Program-made: the position numbers and the translations under genes
In this document: in pieces, positions 1 to 11,744 of the stretch
Layout: each line of letters begins with the position of its first letter
How positions within the stretch are numbered: the first letter of the stretch is position 1
The notes under the pieces: generated by a model
Databases searched by the model: none
What the model was told of the DNA's origin: nothing
Seen by the model: only the letters and a program-made list of their open reading frames with translations
Origin: Aegilops tauschii subsp. strangulata
Lineage: Eukaryota; Streptophyta; Magnoliopsida; Poales; Poaceae
Assembly: GCF_002575655.3 (NCBI RefSeq)
Contig: NC_053041.3
Coordinates: 377,873,054 to 377,937,053 of the forward strand
Length of the DNA: 64,000 nt
Reading direction: 5' to 3'

Positions 1-105
1 GAGGCCACCTGGGAGCGAGAGGAAGATCTACGGAAAAACCACTCCCACCTGTTTTCTAGCCAACCCGAATCTCGAGGGCGAGATTCATCTTAAGGGGGGT
101 AGGTT
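1..105 (+). mobile_element. 3' internal end of a Gypsy LTR retrotransposon with polypurine tract
   Basis: The stretch leads directly into an LTR beginning TGTAAC at 106. A purine run AAGGGGGGTAGG at 92-103 sits two bases upstream of that LTR, the usual place for the polypurine tract that primes plus-strand synthesis. The element is therefore in forward orientation and this is its 3' end; the body and 5' LTR lie left of the window. No coding sequence can be assigned in this short piece. Confidence 0.75.
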
Positions 106-2859
106 TGTAACATCCCAAATTTTCAATTTGGAATGTTATACATAGATCATCATTTGCATATCATGATTTATTGCATTTTGACAAATCCTCGATAAATCCT
201 AAGCAACTCAAGGACCCTCGGAGAGAGTTGGGGATTTTCTCGAATTTTCTTATTTGATTTTTCAGACGAGGATTTTATTTTAATTATTTTTCTCTCCGGA
301 AAAATATTTCATTTAAAAATAAACGAGAGGAGAAAATATGACTTCTCCAAAAATATTGAAATACTGGAGGAAAAATGTTAAAAACATTATTTGGAATTTA
401 TTGGATTTTATTTGCAATTTTTATTGCATTTAAAAATATGCATGTTTTCATAATATTTATTTTTGATTTCAAAAATGTTCACCCTATTCTAGATTTTCTA
501 ACTAGACGGGGAAAATTTATTTCATATTTTTCTGATTTTTACTTATTTTTCTATGCAATATTTTCCGCGGAACATATTTAAAAAAAAATATAGGCGCTTG
601 CCCGACTGGGCCGAGGCCCAGCCGAAGCCAGGCCGGCCCGCCCGTGCTCTCCTTCTTCCCCACGCCGCCGGAGTCCGCCGGGAGCACGAAACCGCCGCCG
701 CCTCGGGTTTTGCCCCTCCCCCAAGCCCTCTAGCCCCCCTACCTATATATAGCCCCCCCTCCGTTTTTCGCCACCACCACCCGCCGGAGGAGCCCGCCGC
801 CGCCGCATCTTAGCCACCGCCGCCGGCCGCCGTTTGCCGCACCTCCCGTCGCCGGGAGCCGCGCCGGAGCCCCGCACCCTCACCCGCAGGAGCCGCCGCC
901 CCCTAGCCCCGCTGCCCCGCCGCCGACCCCGCCCGCCGGAGCCCTCGCCGGAGCGAGCCCCGCCGAGGTACTGCCGTTCGAGTTGACCGGTTTTTCTGGA
1001 AAAAAAAAACCTTTTGTTTTTTAAAAAAAACCCTAGATCGGTTTTTTTTCGGTTTTTTCTTATTTCACGAGCGTTCACCGAACCGTTCGTTTTAACGAAC
1101 GCGTTCGTCGGTTTTTCTCTGTTAACGAACGTCCGTTATTTAACCGTTCGTCTGATTTTCTTTTTCGTCGGATTTTTTCGTTATTTTCTCAGATTCGATT
1201 TCTGATCGAAACTTCGAATCTGTTTAACTTTTCGCTCGTTTATCGGAATCAGGTGATTCAAGCGCCTAGAGTTTCGTCTCGAATTTCTCTTTCCGTTTAA
1301 CCTACTCAAACAAGTTTTTGCTACAGTAAAATTTGACCTAGATCCAGATTAGCAAACGAAGTTTCTTTTTTCCGCCGTTTGACTTTCGTTGTTTCTTTCG
1401 AGTTGATTCTTTTTGCAAACCGGAGTTCTTAAGTTGAACTTTCTGGTTGGATCTTTCATTCGAGTTTTACCTGTGCATTAGCTGAGTACTGATTGTATGC
1501 TTGTTTGTTTGCGATAGAATACCCGGAGTGTGCCGCTTGTTACTTCGACTCGCTAGGTTTTGCGGATCATCAGCAAGGCAAGTAACACTTTGATCATACC
1601 CCATTCATACCCAGTTTTATTGCATTAGATCTATTTCCTCAAACACATTGCATGATTAGGATCTAAATAAACTGTGGGTATTGGGAAGTAGTTGAGGTAG
1701 TACCTATTACCTGTTTCTTTTATCAAACCCTTGGGAGTTACTTCTACGTTGCTTATATTATTGCCATGCTATGCTCGTAGACGTGGATTGGGTTTGAGAG
1801 ATATTCATGACAGATGTGAGTGTTTACTAATGGTTCAACTTAAGGTGGCAACTAAAGCTCACATCTGGGTGGATTGAGACACCTGGAGAACCCAGTGTTG
1901 TCTGTATGTATAAGGTCCGCCACCCAGGCTCAAAGGGATCATAAGATTTTTCATGCTAGAAACTTCCGTGTGCAGCCGCAAGCTATTATGGGCTCTAGCA
2001 TAGCTGAGTAGGTTACAGGATCTCTTGAAGAGGTGGACTAGCAGATGTAGGGGAAAGTAGGTGTACCGGTCCATCCAGAGTAGAGAGTGACTGTTTCTGA
2101 AAGACTGTGTCTCGGTCATCCGTTTCTCAAACAACATGCAGTGCGAGAATCAAGCGGAGGCGATCGAGTCTTGTGGGGAAAAGTGCACAAACCTCTGCAG
2201 AGTGTACAAACTGATCATGATTAGTCGTGTCCCCGGTTATGGACAACTTGAGTATCTAGTACTTGGATTATCATTTGAATCTCATCACCGTTATACTTAT
2301 AATTAATTTTGTTGGGTTAATGATGATACTTAATTGGGATTGAGTTGGAGGTACCTTCTCAATGTTTCACAACCACCATGATAGTTAAATAAAATTTATT
2401 CCTTTTTGAAGTAGGATAAAATTGGCTTTTCGCAAAACTGTAACCATAGAGCTTTCCACCAGCCATAAATGCATATAGTATAGCATTATTATTGTTCATT
2501 ACTCTCTATGTGTTACATTGCCAGCATATTCTATGTGCTGACCCGTTTTCGGGCTGCAACGTGTCATGTTGCAGACTTTTCAGACAACGAGTAAGGTGCC
2601 TTAGGTCGTGGTCTTATACTCAGTGATGCCGCTGGAGTTGATGGACTCACTTATCTTCCAAGTCTTCCGCTGTTATCGTTTTTAGATGGCCTTAAGCCAT
2701 GTTTATTATACTTAATCTCTTCGGAGATATTCGATGTAATAAGTGTGTGACTGCCACTCTGTTATAAATCCTCCATTTGTACTGTGTGTGTCAGCATTAC
2801 TGATCCAGGGATGACACTGGTGCACAGCAGCACAGGCCATTTGAGGTCTGGTCGCTACA
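106..2859 (+). mobile_element. 3' LTR (2.75 kb) of a Gypsy-type retrotransposon
   Basis: The LTR starts TGTAACATCCC and ends GGTCGCTACA, so it has the TG..CA termini. It is homologous over most of its length to the solo LTR at 7351-10543, including a shared GC-rich leader, a shared stretch around a CACCTGGAG motif and the same last 60 bases. It is AT-rich up to about 590, then GC-rich from a TATA box (744-752), then of mixed composition. Beyond the right end the sequence switches to the minus-strand gag-protease of another element, so AGCAA at 2860-2864 is the expected target duplication; its partner lies outside the window. I cannot name the family with confidence. Confidence 0.85.
744..752 (+). 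promoter_or_regulatory. TATA box of the LTR promoter
   Basis: TATATATAG lies at the boundary between the AT-rich U3-like part and the very GC-rich following segment. The homologous LTR at 7351 has TTTATATAC at the equivalent point (8406-8414). This suggests transcription starts about 30 bp downstream and the GC-rich segment is the transcribed leader. The start site is inferred from position only. Confidence 0.55.
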
Positions 2860-4078
2860 AGCAACCACATCACATAAGCCATGATAACAATGATCTCCTA
2901 TTTTAACAGAAATAATAGGCATGCCAACAACAGGTCTATATTTATCTTTCACATCGGGTTTGGCAATTCTAGCAGCTTCATCACAAAAATAAATAATATG
3001 CCCATCAATATTATCAACCAAGAGATCTTTAACCATAGCAATACTAGGTTCAACTTTAATTTTCTCAAAGGGTGTAGGTGTTCTAGTATAACTCTTATGA
3101 ACCACAGTTAAAGCTTTAGCATGATCCTTTATTCTAACAGGAAAAGGTTGTTTCTCAATATAAGCAGTAGGAACAATAGGATCAACATTATAAGTAATAG
3201 TTTCTTCTTCAACTTTAATAGGTTCTACTACTTTAACTTCAATGGGAGGATGGTATTTAAACCACTTCTCCTTAGGTAGATCAACATGAGTAGAAAAAGA
3301 TACACAAAAAGAAGCTATTATCTCAGAGTCAAGTCCATATTTAGTGCTAAAATCACGAAAAGCATCGGTATCCATAAAAGATTTAACACAATCAAACTTA
3401 AGGTTTATACCTGACTCTTTACCTTCGTCGAGTTCCCAATCTTCAGAATTGCGCTTAATTCTTTCCAATAAATCCCATTTGAATCCAATATCCCTCTTCA
3501 TATAGGAACCAGTACAAGAAGTATCGAGCATGGATCGATCATTATGAGAAAGCCGAGCATAAACTTTTTGAATAATAATTTCTCTTGAGAGCTCATGATT
3601 GGGGCATGAATATAACATTGACTTAAGCCTCCCCAAGCTTGAGCGATACTTTCTCCTTCACGAGGCCAAAAATTATATATATAATTCCGATCACGATGAA
3701 CCAGATGCATAGAATAAAACTTCTGATGAAATTCCAATTTCAATCGGTTGTAGTTCCATGATCCAATATCATCACATAGCCTATACCATGTCAATGCATT
3801 TCCCTTCAAATATAAAGGAAGACCTTTTTCTTGACAACATCCTCGGGCATACCTGCAAGCTTAAATAATCCACAAACTTCGTCCACATAGATCAGGTGCA
3901 TATCAGGATGTAATGTTCCATCTCCTGCATAAGGATTAGCTAGCAGTTTCTCCATCATACCCGAAGGAATTTCATAATAAATATTTTCAGTAGGTGCAGT
4001 AGGTTGAGGAGAAACTCTTTGCTCTTCTGGTCGAGGTGAAGATACCCCGAACAAGCCCCTCAAAATATTATTTTCCAT
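2860..4078 (-). pseudogene. gag: gag and start of protease of a Sabrina-like Gypsy element, frameshifted and cut
   Basis: Reading leftward, the frame starts at ATG 4078 (MENNILRGLFGV...). It runs through a Gag core containing LTWYRLCDDIGSWNYNRLKLEF and a CYHGLCDV segment that normally leads into the aspartic protease active site. Gag would form the virus-like particle and the protease would process the polyprotein. The frame is broken twice: near 3806, where KVFLY passes to the KGNALTWYRL frame, and near 3640, where QAWG passes to the RLKSMLYSCPNHE frame. The coding then stops at 2860 where the LTR of another element has inserted, two codons after CDV. The remaining protease, RT and integrase must lie left of the window or be lost. 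Confidence 0.8.
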
Positions 4079-4155
4079 AGTAGGAAGTGACAGTAAATTT
4101 CGGCACACTATATAAAGGTTTCCTTACCAAATTCCACTTACCAAAGGCGCTTCAC

Positions 4156-4173
4156 TCCCCGGCAACGGCGCCA
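4156..4173 (-). other. Primer binding site (tRNA-Asp type)
   Basis: On the minus strand this reads TGGCGCCGTTGCCGGGGA. It is complementary to the 3' end of plant tRNA-Asp including CCA, and it sits 14 bases inside the 5' LTR that ends at 4188. It fixes the orientation of the Sabrina-like element as minus. Confidence 0.8.
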
Positions 4174-4187
4174 GAAAAGAGTCTAGA

Positions 4188-5706
4188 TGACCCAAAAGTA
4201 CAGGGGATCTAACGTAGTCCTTTTGATAAGTAAGAGTGTCGAACCAAATGAGGAGCAGAAGGAAATGACAAGCGGTTTTCAACAAGGTATTCTCTACAAG
4301 CACTGAAATTATCGGTAACAGATAGTTGTGTGATAAGATAATTCGTAACGGGTAACAAGTACCAAAAGTAAACAAGGTGCAGCAAGGTGGCCCAATCCTT
4401 TTTGTGGCAAAGGACAAGCCTGGACGAACTCTTATATAAAGCAAAGCGCTCCCTAGGACACATGGAATTGTTGTCAAGTTAGTTTTCATCATGCTCATAT
4501 GATTCGCGTTCGTTACTTTGATAATTTGATATGTGGGTGGACCGATGCTTGGGTGCTTCCCTTCCTTGGACAAGCCTCCCACTTATGATTAACCCCTCTC
4601 ACAAGCATCCGCAACTATGAAAGAAGAATTAAGGTAAACCTAACCATAGCATGAAACATATGGATCCAAATTAGCCCCCTACGAAGCAACGCATAAACTA
4701 GGGTTTAAGCTTCTGTCACTCTCGCAACCCATCATCTACTTATTACTTCCCAATGCCTTCCCCTAGGCCCAAACGATGGTGAAGTGTCATGTATTCGACG
4801 TTCACATAACACCACTAGAGGAGAGACAACATACATCTCATCAAAATATCGAACGAATACCAAATTCACATGATTACTTATAACAAGGCTTCTCCCTTGT
4901 CCTCAGGAACAAACGTCACTACTCACAAAGCATATTAATGATCAAGATCAGAGGAGTATTAATTATCATTAAGGATCTGAAAATATAATCTTCCACCGGA
5001 TAAACCAACTAGCATCAACTAAAAGGAGTAATCAACACTACTAGCAACCCACAGGTACCACTCTGAGGTTTTGAGACAGAGATCAGATACAAGAGATGAA
5101 CTAGGGTTTGAGAGGAGATGGTGCTGGTGAAGATGTTTATGGAGATTGACCCCCTCTCGATGGGAGGGTCGTTGGTGATGATGATGGCTTCAATTTTCGC
5201 CTCCCAAAGGGATGTTTCCCCGGCAGAACAGCTCCGCCGGAGCCCTAGATTGGTTTTGCCCATGTTTCGCCTCGAGACGGCAGCGGTTCATCCCAAAAGC
5301 TTCCTTCTGATTTTTTTAGGTCAAAACACACCATATAGCAGAAGATGGGCGTCGGAGGCCTACCAAGGAGCCCACAAGGACGGGGGGCGCGCCCAGGGGG
5401 TAGGGCGCTCCCTCCACCCTTGTGGCTGGCTGGTGGCCCCCTCTCTGGTACTTTCTTCACCCAATATTTTTTATATATTCCAAAAACATGCTCCGTGAAG
5501 TTTTAGGACTTTTGGAGTTGTGCAGAATAGGTCTCTAATATTTGCTCCTTTTTCAGTCCAGAATTCCAGCTGTCGGCATTCTCCCTCTTCATGTAAACCT
5601 TATAAAATAAGAGAGAAAAGGCATAAGTATTGTGATATAATGTGTAATAACAGCCCATAATGCAATAAATATCAATATAAAAGCATGATGCAAAATGGAC
5701 GTATCA
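4188..5706 (-). mobile_element. 5' LTR (1.52 kb) of the Sabrina-like Gypsy element
   Basis: On the minus strand the LTR begins TGATACGTCCATTTTGCATC and ends TTTTGGGTCA, with TG..CA ends, and the primer binding site follows. From memory these termini fit the Triticeae Sabrina group. The element is inserted in another LTR (5707-6377), so ATCCA at 5707-5711 is the expected target duplication on this side. Confidence 0.75.
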
Positions 5707-6377
5707 ATCCACAATTCATCGATCTCAACAAACGCACCGTAGAAGAAGATTACATCGAATAGATCTCCAAGAACATCGAGGAGAACATTGTATTGAAGAT
5801 CAAAGAGAGAGAAGAAGCCATCTAGCTACTATATGGACCCTTAGGTTCATGGTAAACTACTGAGGGCAGCAAGGTTGGTGTAGAGGCCCTCCGTGATCAA
5901 ATCCCACTTCGGCGGAGTGCCGAAAAAAGCCCCAAGATGGGATCTCACGAGAACAGAAGCTTGCGGTGGCGGAAAAGTATTTTTGGTGTGCCCTGTGACG
6001 TAGGGGGGATATTTGAGAATTTATAGTGGTGGGGTTAGGGTTGGAGGGTCTCCGTGGGGCCCACAAGCCTAGGGGCGTGCCCCTAGGGCATGTGGCCTCC
6101 TCGTAGGTCTTCTGGCCTGCTCGTGAAGCTTTCTAGGTTTCTTCTAGTCCAAGAAAAATTATCATAAAGTTTTATTCCGTTTGGACTCCATTTGATATTG
6201 ATTTTCTGTAAAAGCCAAAAACAAAGAAAAAAACAACAACTGGCAATGGGCACTAGGTTAATAAGTTAGTCCCTAAAAATAATATAAAATAGCATATTAA
6301 TGCATATAAAACATCCAAAACAGATAATATAATAGCATGGAACAATCAAAAATTATAGATACGTTGGAGACGTATCA
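5707..6377 (-). mobile_element. 5' part of a Gypsy LTR, split by the Sabrina-like insertion
   Basis: On the minus strand it begins TGATACGTCTCCAACGTATC at 6377 and contains a TATA-like CACTATAAATTC around 6015-6030. It breaks off at 5707, in GATGAATTGTGGAT, exactly where the Sabrina-like LTR starts. Triticeae LTRs of this group normally continue beyond that point, so the break is attributed to insertion and not to the natural LTR end. The rest is outside the window. Confidence 0.6.
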
Positions 6378-6880
6378 ATGACCTAAGGTTTATCAATCGG
6401 TTGGAGGCGTAGGATGAAGATGGTCTCTCTCAAACAACCCTGCAACCAAATAACAAAGAGTCTCTTGTGTCCGCAACACACCAAATACAATGGTAAATTG
6501 TATAGGTGCACTAGTTCGGCGAAGAGATGGTGATACAAGTGTAGTAATGATAGTGTATATTGATTTTTGTAATCAGAACAATAAAAAATATCAAGGTAGC
6601 AAGTAACATAAGTGAGCACAAACAGTATTGCAATGCTTGAAAATGAGGCCTAGGGTCCTTACTTTCGCTAGTGCAGTCTCTCAACAATGCTAATATAATT
6701 GGATAATATAACCATCCCTCAACGTGCAATGAAGAATCACTCCAAAGTTCTTATCTAGCAGACAACATAAGATAAAATTGTTTGTAGGGTACAAAACCAC
6801 CTCAAAGTTATCCTTTCTGATCGATCTATCCAAGAGTTCGTACTAAAATAACACCAAGTTATCCTTTCCGATCGATCTAT
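6378..6880 (-). mobile_element. 3' part of an older Gypsy LTR (truncated)
   Basis: On the minus strand this resembles the downstream half of the same broad LTR group: a tract ending in GCCTCCAACCGATTGATAAACC, preceded by a motif around CATCTCTTCGCCGAACTAG. It ends where LTR 5707-6377 starts and is cut on the other side by the CACTA terminus at 6881. A short internal duplication of GTTATCCTTTC-GATCGATCTATC is visible at 6808-6880. No coding potential is supported. Confidence 0.5.
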
Positions 6881-7350
6881 CACTACAAAAAAAAGAGACA
6901 TCCATGACATTTTGGGCCAAACGAAAAAAAATCTGTCATGCTTATGACACTTCTATGACGATAATTGTGACAAAACCCGGTATCATCATAGATGTGGTGG
7001 GGTCCTACTTCTATGACAAAAAATCATGACAGAAAATGGGCTTTTCGTCATGGGCGGGCCGGAGACGCAACTGCATGACATTCTTTGGGCCGTCCATGAC
7101 GGAGAAAACCGTGGTAGAAGCGAGGGCGAGGAAAATATCGGGGGAGTTCCCGGTTGCGGTGGGTGGTCGGGGGCTGAGCGATGTGTGTTTCTCTCGTACG
7201 TACGTGCGTGTGTGCGAGGCGTTGGGATCTAACTGAAACCGAGCGAGGCGTTGGGCTCTAACTGAACCCGAGCGATTGCACTGCAGGCTACGCGTTACTG
7301 AACCCGAGCAATCGATCCATCCCTTATTGTTAACTGAACCCGATTGATTA

Positions 7351-10300
7351 TGTAACATCCCAAAATTCTAAATTTTGGAATGATATATTAAATAAATAGT
7401 TCTGATTGTTTGTTTGATTGTGGTGTGGTTGCTTGTGTGAAATTGAGTGAAATTTGAAACTTTTTGAAAGTTAAATGAGAGGGAATAAAAGGACTTTCCC
7501 AAACTTTCATCTTACATTTATAATCTCCATGAATTCAAATTCTTTTCAAATACAAAACCCTAGAGAGAAGATGACATGACTTCTTCCATTTAAAATGAAA
7601 AGGGTTTTTGAAAACATTTGAATTTCATTTGGAAATATTTCAAATTCAGAAACTTTAAGAACCTCAATGATTTTCATGAGAGAAGATAAAATGACTTCTA
7701 CAAAACATATGAAATATGAGTTGGAAGTTTAAAAGGATCACATTTAAAGTCCTTTTGAAATTATTTTTAATTTGGAGTTATTTTGGTTTTTATTCAAATT
7801 ATTTTTCTCCAAAAATAAATTATATGGGAAATAGGGTAAAATGATTCCCTACCGTAGAAAATTGGAGAGAAATAAAGTTGAAATCATTTTGGTATTTTTA
7901 AAATGATTTTTATTGGGTTTTATTGCAACATTAGTACTCTTTGCTTTATTTAAATTTTTGAGAAATTTATTTGATGCTAGAAAAATGTTCATGTTGTAGA
8001 AAATCTTTTTTGAAAATTTAGATATATAATATGAGTATATAAAATTTTATTTTTATTTTTCAGTTTTTCCCTTTTCAGTTTCTATTAAAAAAACAAACTG
8101 CGTGTGCGGCCTATAACTATTCGTCGCCCACGTGCGCAACATAGTTAGCAGACAGGCCCGTAACTGTTTTTATTTATTTTTCGATTATACTTGGAGAAAA
8201 AAATATTATTTTCAAAAATATTTCTTTTTCTTAAAATAAAAAAAAAGATCCCGCCCGACTGGGCCGAAGGCCCAGCCGAGCTGGCTGGCCCGCCCGCGCC
8301 ACCGCCTCCCCGCGCCGTGCCGCCGGCGGACTCCACGAGGAGTCCGGCTCGGACTCCGCCGCCGCCCCCCTTTCCCCAAGCCAAAGCCCCCCCCTCCCCG
8401 AGGCCTTTATATACCCCGCTGCCGCCTCCTCCTCTCCTCCACCCAGCCCCGTCGCCGCAGCCCGCACCACCGCCGCCAGCGCAGCCGCCGCTGCCTGCCC
8501 GCGCCGCGTCGCCGCTGCCGCTTCGCTCCGCCGCGCGGCCGCACCCCGCCGACTCCGCCTCGCCGTTGCCACGCCGCCGCCGGAACTCGTTGCCGCCGCC
8601 GCCGTTTTTTTTCGAGGAACCGATAAAATCGCCGCCGTTTTTTCGGTTTAGATCTAGATCGGTTTTATTTTTAGGGTTAGGGTTTTCTCGGTTTTTCCAA
8701 TTGGCTATTTAACGAACGTTCACCCGAACACCTCTGTTCACGAACGCGTTCGTCCATTCGTCTCTGCTAATGAACGTCTGTTCATTAGTCTTTTCTTTTT
8801 ATTTTATTTTCGGCTAGGGACCTATCCGCGATTATTTTTATCGCAGATTAGCCCCTGGTCTTCAAACCCTCGCAACTTTTCAACCGTTCGTCCAAATCCA
8901 GTGAAACCAACGCCAAAATCTTCGTCTCGAACCCCTCTTTCCAGTTAATCAACTTGAACATGATTTTGACAATTTAAAATTTGTTTTCAAGCAGATTTGT
9001 ATTTGAATTTCTTTTGATCGTAGTTTGAGTTTTGTAGCTCTGATTTGATTGATTCTTTTTGCAAATCGAAGCACTTCAGTTGAACTTTCAGTTTGGACTT
9101 TTTCATCTGAGTTTTACCCTTGTATCTATGTTTGAGTGCTTATGTATGCTATTGTTTGTTTGCGATAGAATTTCCGGAGTGCGAAGCGTGCTACTACGAG
9201 TCTCTAGGGTTTGCAGATCGTCAGCAAGGCAAGTAACACTTTGATCATACCCCTTTATTACCCAATTTTTATGCATTAGTCCAATCCTCAAACATTGCAT
9301 GAGTAGGATCTGTTTAACATGTGGGTTTTGGGAAGTAGTTGATGAGGTAGAACCTATTGCCCTTTATGTCAAAACCCTGGGAGTTACTTCTACGTTATGC
9401 TTATACTGCTATGCTATGCTCGTAGACGTGGATTGGTTGAGTGTATCCATGACAGATGTGAGAGTTGTTAATTAATGGTTAACTTAAGGTGGCTACTTTA
9501 ATACACATCTGGTTGGATTGGTTGAGGCACCCTGGAGCACCCAGTGGTTGTCTGGGCACCTGGAGCAATCCAGTGTTGTCCTGGGATATCCCGGAGTACC
9601 AGTGTGATCATCCTATGGTTCGCCACCCAGGCTCAAAGGGATCATAAGGTTATTCATGCTAGAAACTTCTGTGTGCAGCCACAAGCCATTATGGGCTCTG
9701 GCATAGTTGAGTAAGTTGTGGGAATCCTTTCCATGATGGGCTAGTAGATGTAGGGGATTGTAGGTGTACCGGCCTATCTAAGGGGACCTCTTCGGAAAGA
9801 CTGTGTCTCGGTCATCCATTTCTCAAACACCATGCAGTGCAAGAAATACAACGGAGGAGATCGAGTCTTGTGGGGAAAAGTGCGCAAACTTCTGCAGAGT
9901 GTACAAACTAATCATGGTTAGCCATGTCCCCGGTTATAGACATCTTGAGTATCTGGTACTTGAATTATTGATTTGATCTCATCACCCTCTTAATTAATTT
10001 GTTGGGTTATTAATACTGTTTAATTGGGATTGAGTTGGAGGAACCTTCTCAATGTTTATCAACCAACTTTGTAGATAAATTAAATATATTCCTTTGTTGT
10101 AGGGAAAAATTGGCTTTTCGCAAAAATCATGATAACCATAGAGCCTCCACCAGCCATATATGCATGTAGTGTAGCATGTATCTTGTTCATTGCTCTACAG
10201 TGTTATTTTGCCAGCATATTCCATGTGCTGACCTGTTTCGGGCTGCAACGTATTGTGTTGCAGACTTTTCAGACGAAGAGTAAGGTGTGCTAGGTCGTTG

Positions 10301-10543
10301 TCGTGCACTCAGCTATGCCGTTGGAGTTGATGGACTCATTTACCTTCGATGCTTCCGCAATTATCTTATTTAGAAGGCCTTAAACCATATTATTGTAATA
10401 AGCTCTCTTTTGAGACATTTGATGTAATAAATGTGTGATTGCACGCTGCTATAAATCCTTCGAGTACTATGTGTGTCAGCATTACCGATCCAGAGATGAC
10501 ACTTATGCACAGAGATTTGACCGTCTGAGGTCGGATCGCTACA
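7351..10543 (+). mobile_element. Solo Gypsy LTR (3.19 kb) inserted in the CACTA element
   Basis: Same family as the LTR at 106-2859: begins TGTAACATCCC and ends GGATCGCTACA. No internal domain or second LTR flanks it, and CACTA sequence lies on both sides. The flanking pentamers are GATTA (7346-7350) and GATTC (10544-10548), a target duplication with one mismatch. This is the expected product of unequal recombination between two LTRs of one inserted element. It carries a TATA box at 8406-8414 and a GC-rich leader from about 8250 to 8610. Confidence 0.85.
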
Positions 10544-10589
10544 GATTCCTTCGCTACTGCTGCTAACTGAAGCCGGTCGATGCTGCCTC

Positions 10590-11045
10590 TAGATGAACAG
10601 TGAGTGTTGTTGGGGGGATTTGGATGAACAGTTCCTGGTGGGGGTTTGGATGAACAATTCCCGGTGGGGGTTGGATGAACAGGACCCCGTGGTAGTAGAG
10701 GTCGTTGCCGCTGGATGAACAGGACCCCGATCGATCGAGTCGGTTGGTGGGTGGATGAACAGGACCCCGTGGAGGGCTGGATGAACAGCACCCCGTGGAG
10801 GGCTGGTTGAACAGTAGCCGGTGGAGGGCTGGATGAACAGTACCCCGCGGAGGGGTGGTTGAATAGGACCCTGTGGAGAGGGCTTGTTGAACAGTAGCCG
10901 GTGGAGGAGCGTGCGGTGGAGGATGGATGAACAGGAGCCCGTGGATGAACAGTTGCAGGTGGAGGCTGGAGGAGGTCGACGGTGGATGAACAGTAGCCCG
11001 TGGAGGCTAGAGGAGGTCGGCGGTGGAGATGAATAGTATCCCGTG
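10590..11045 (+). repeat. Subterminal tandem array, GGATGAACAG...CCCCGTGGAGGG units
   Basis: More than a dozen imperfect units of about 25-45 bp share GGATGAACAG followed by a CCCG-GTGG core. Several units have TTGAACAG in place of GATGAACAG. This is the subterminal repeat array of the CACTA element, where transposase binding would be expected. Open frames read through it but are low-complexity and not proteins. Confidence 0.8.
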
Positions 11046-11320
11046 GAGTCCCGTTTTGCGGTACGCCACACGCCTCCTAATGAACAGGACCCCCGTTTCG
11101 ACCGTAGCGCTCCAACACAAGTCCGTTTCCTCCGTTTTGCGGTACGCCACACCCCTCCCGATCAAAAGGACCCCGTTTCCAACGTAGGAGGTCCAAGAGA
11201 AGTCTGTTTCCTCCGTTTTGCGGTATGCCAGACCCCTCCCGATGAACAGGATCCCATTTCGACCGTGGCCAGTCGAACACAAGGACGTTTCCTCCGTTCT
11301 GCGGTACGCCAGGCCTCGTT
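11046..11320 (+). repeat. About 85-90 bp tandem repeats in the CACTA element
   Basis: The block TCCGTTTTGCGGTACGCCA followed by CCTCCCGATGAACAGGA recurs three to four times, the last copy being partial. It contains the GATGAACAG core of the preceding array, so the two arrays appear related. Confidence 0.75.
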
Positions 11321-11744
11321 TCCATCGGCTGTTCTGTCCAAGCCGGTTGGCTCCCGATGAACAGCACGCGTTCTGTTGCCTCCCGATGAACACGACGCTG
11401 TTTTTCCGTTCCGACCCAGCCGGTTCGCTGCCCGATGAACTGGACGTTGTTGCTCCCGTCCATTGCCTCTCCATGTACACAAGACCTGGCCGTCCATGAG
11501 TACGCGCTCGAGACCCCGCCCGTATGTACGTACGTGGCCATATTTTTTGCCCTGTGGTTGTACATATGTGTACAGGACTTAGACGGGACTGCGTGAACTG
11601 CTATGTCGGGTGCTCTACAACGAGACACGTGCCACTACTTACTCGGCCACGGTTCATACTTGCAGAGAGACTGATCGACCAGTATGTTCGTACACGTTCG
11701 CGACCAGAATGACAACGCTACGTACGCTTCGACCAGGTGGGTCC

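Noticed and set aside
553..1078. Pro/Ala/Arg-rich open frames on both strands
   Set aside because: They lie in the GC-rich leader of an LTR and are open only because of composition; the homologous segment at 8191-8712 does not conserve the frame.
4156..4173. tRNA-Asp-like sequence as a tRNA gene
   Set aside because: Only the 18 bases complementary to the tRNA 3' end are present, at the position expected of a primer binding site.
8191..8712. 173-aa proline-rich frame and its minus-strand shadow
   Set aside because: Same GC-rich LTR leader; no conserved motif, no conservation with 553-1078.
10590..11320. Regularly spaced repeats resembling a CRISPR array
   Set aside because: Units are contiguous tandem repeats without unique spacers, in a plant transposon; no cas genes.
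10390..11628. Overlapping long minus-strand frames with repeated GSCSS / VLFIQ motifs
   Set aside because: They are translations of CACTA subterminal tandem repeats in several frames at once.
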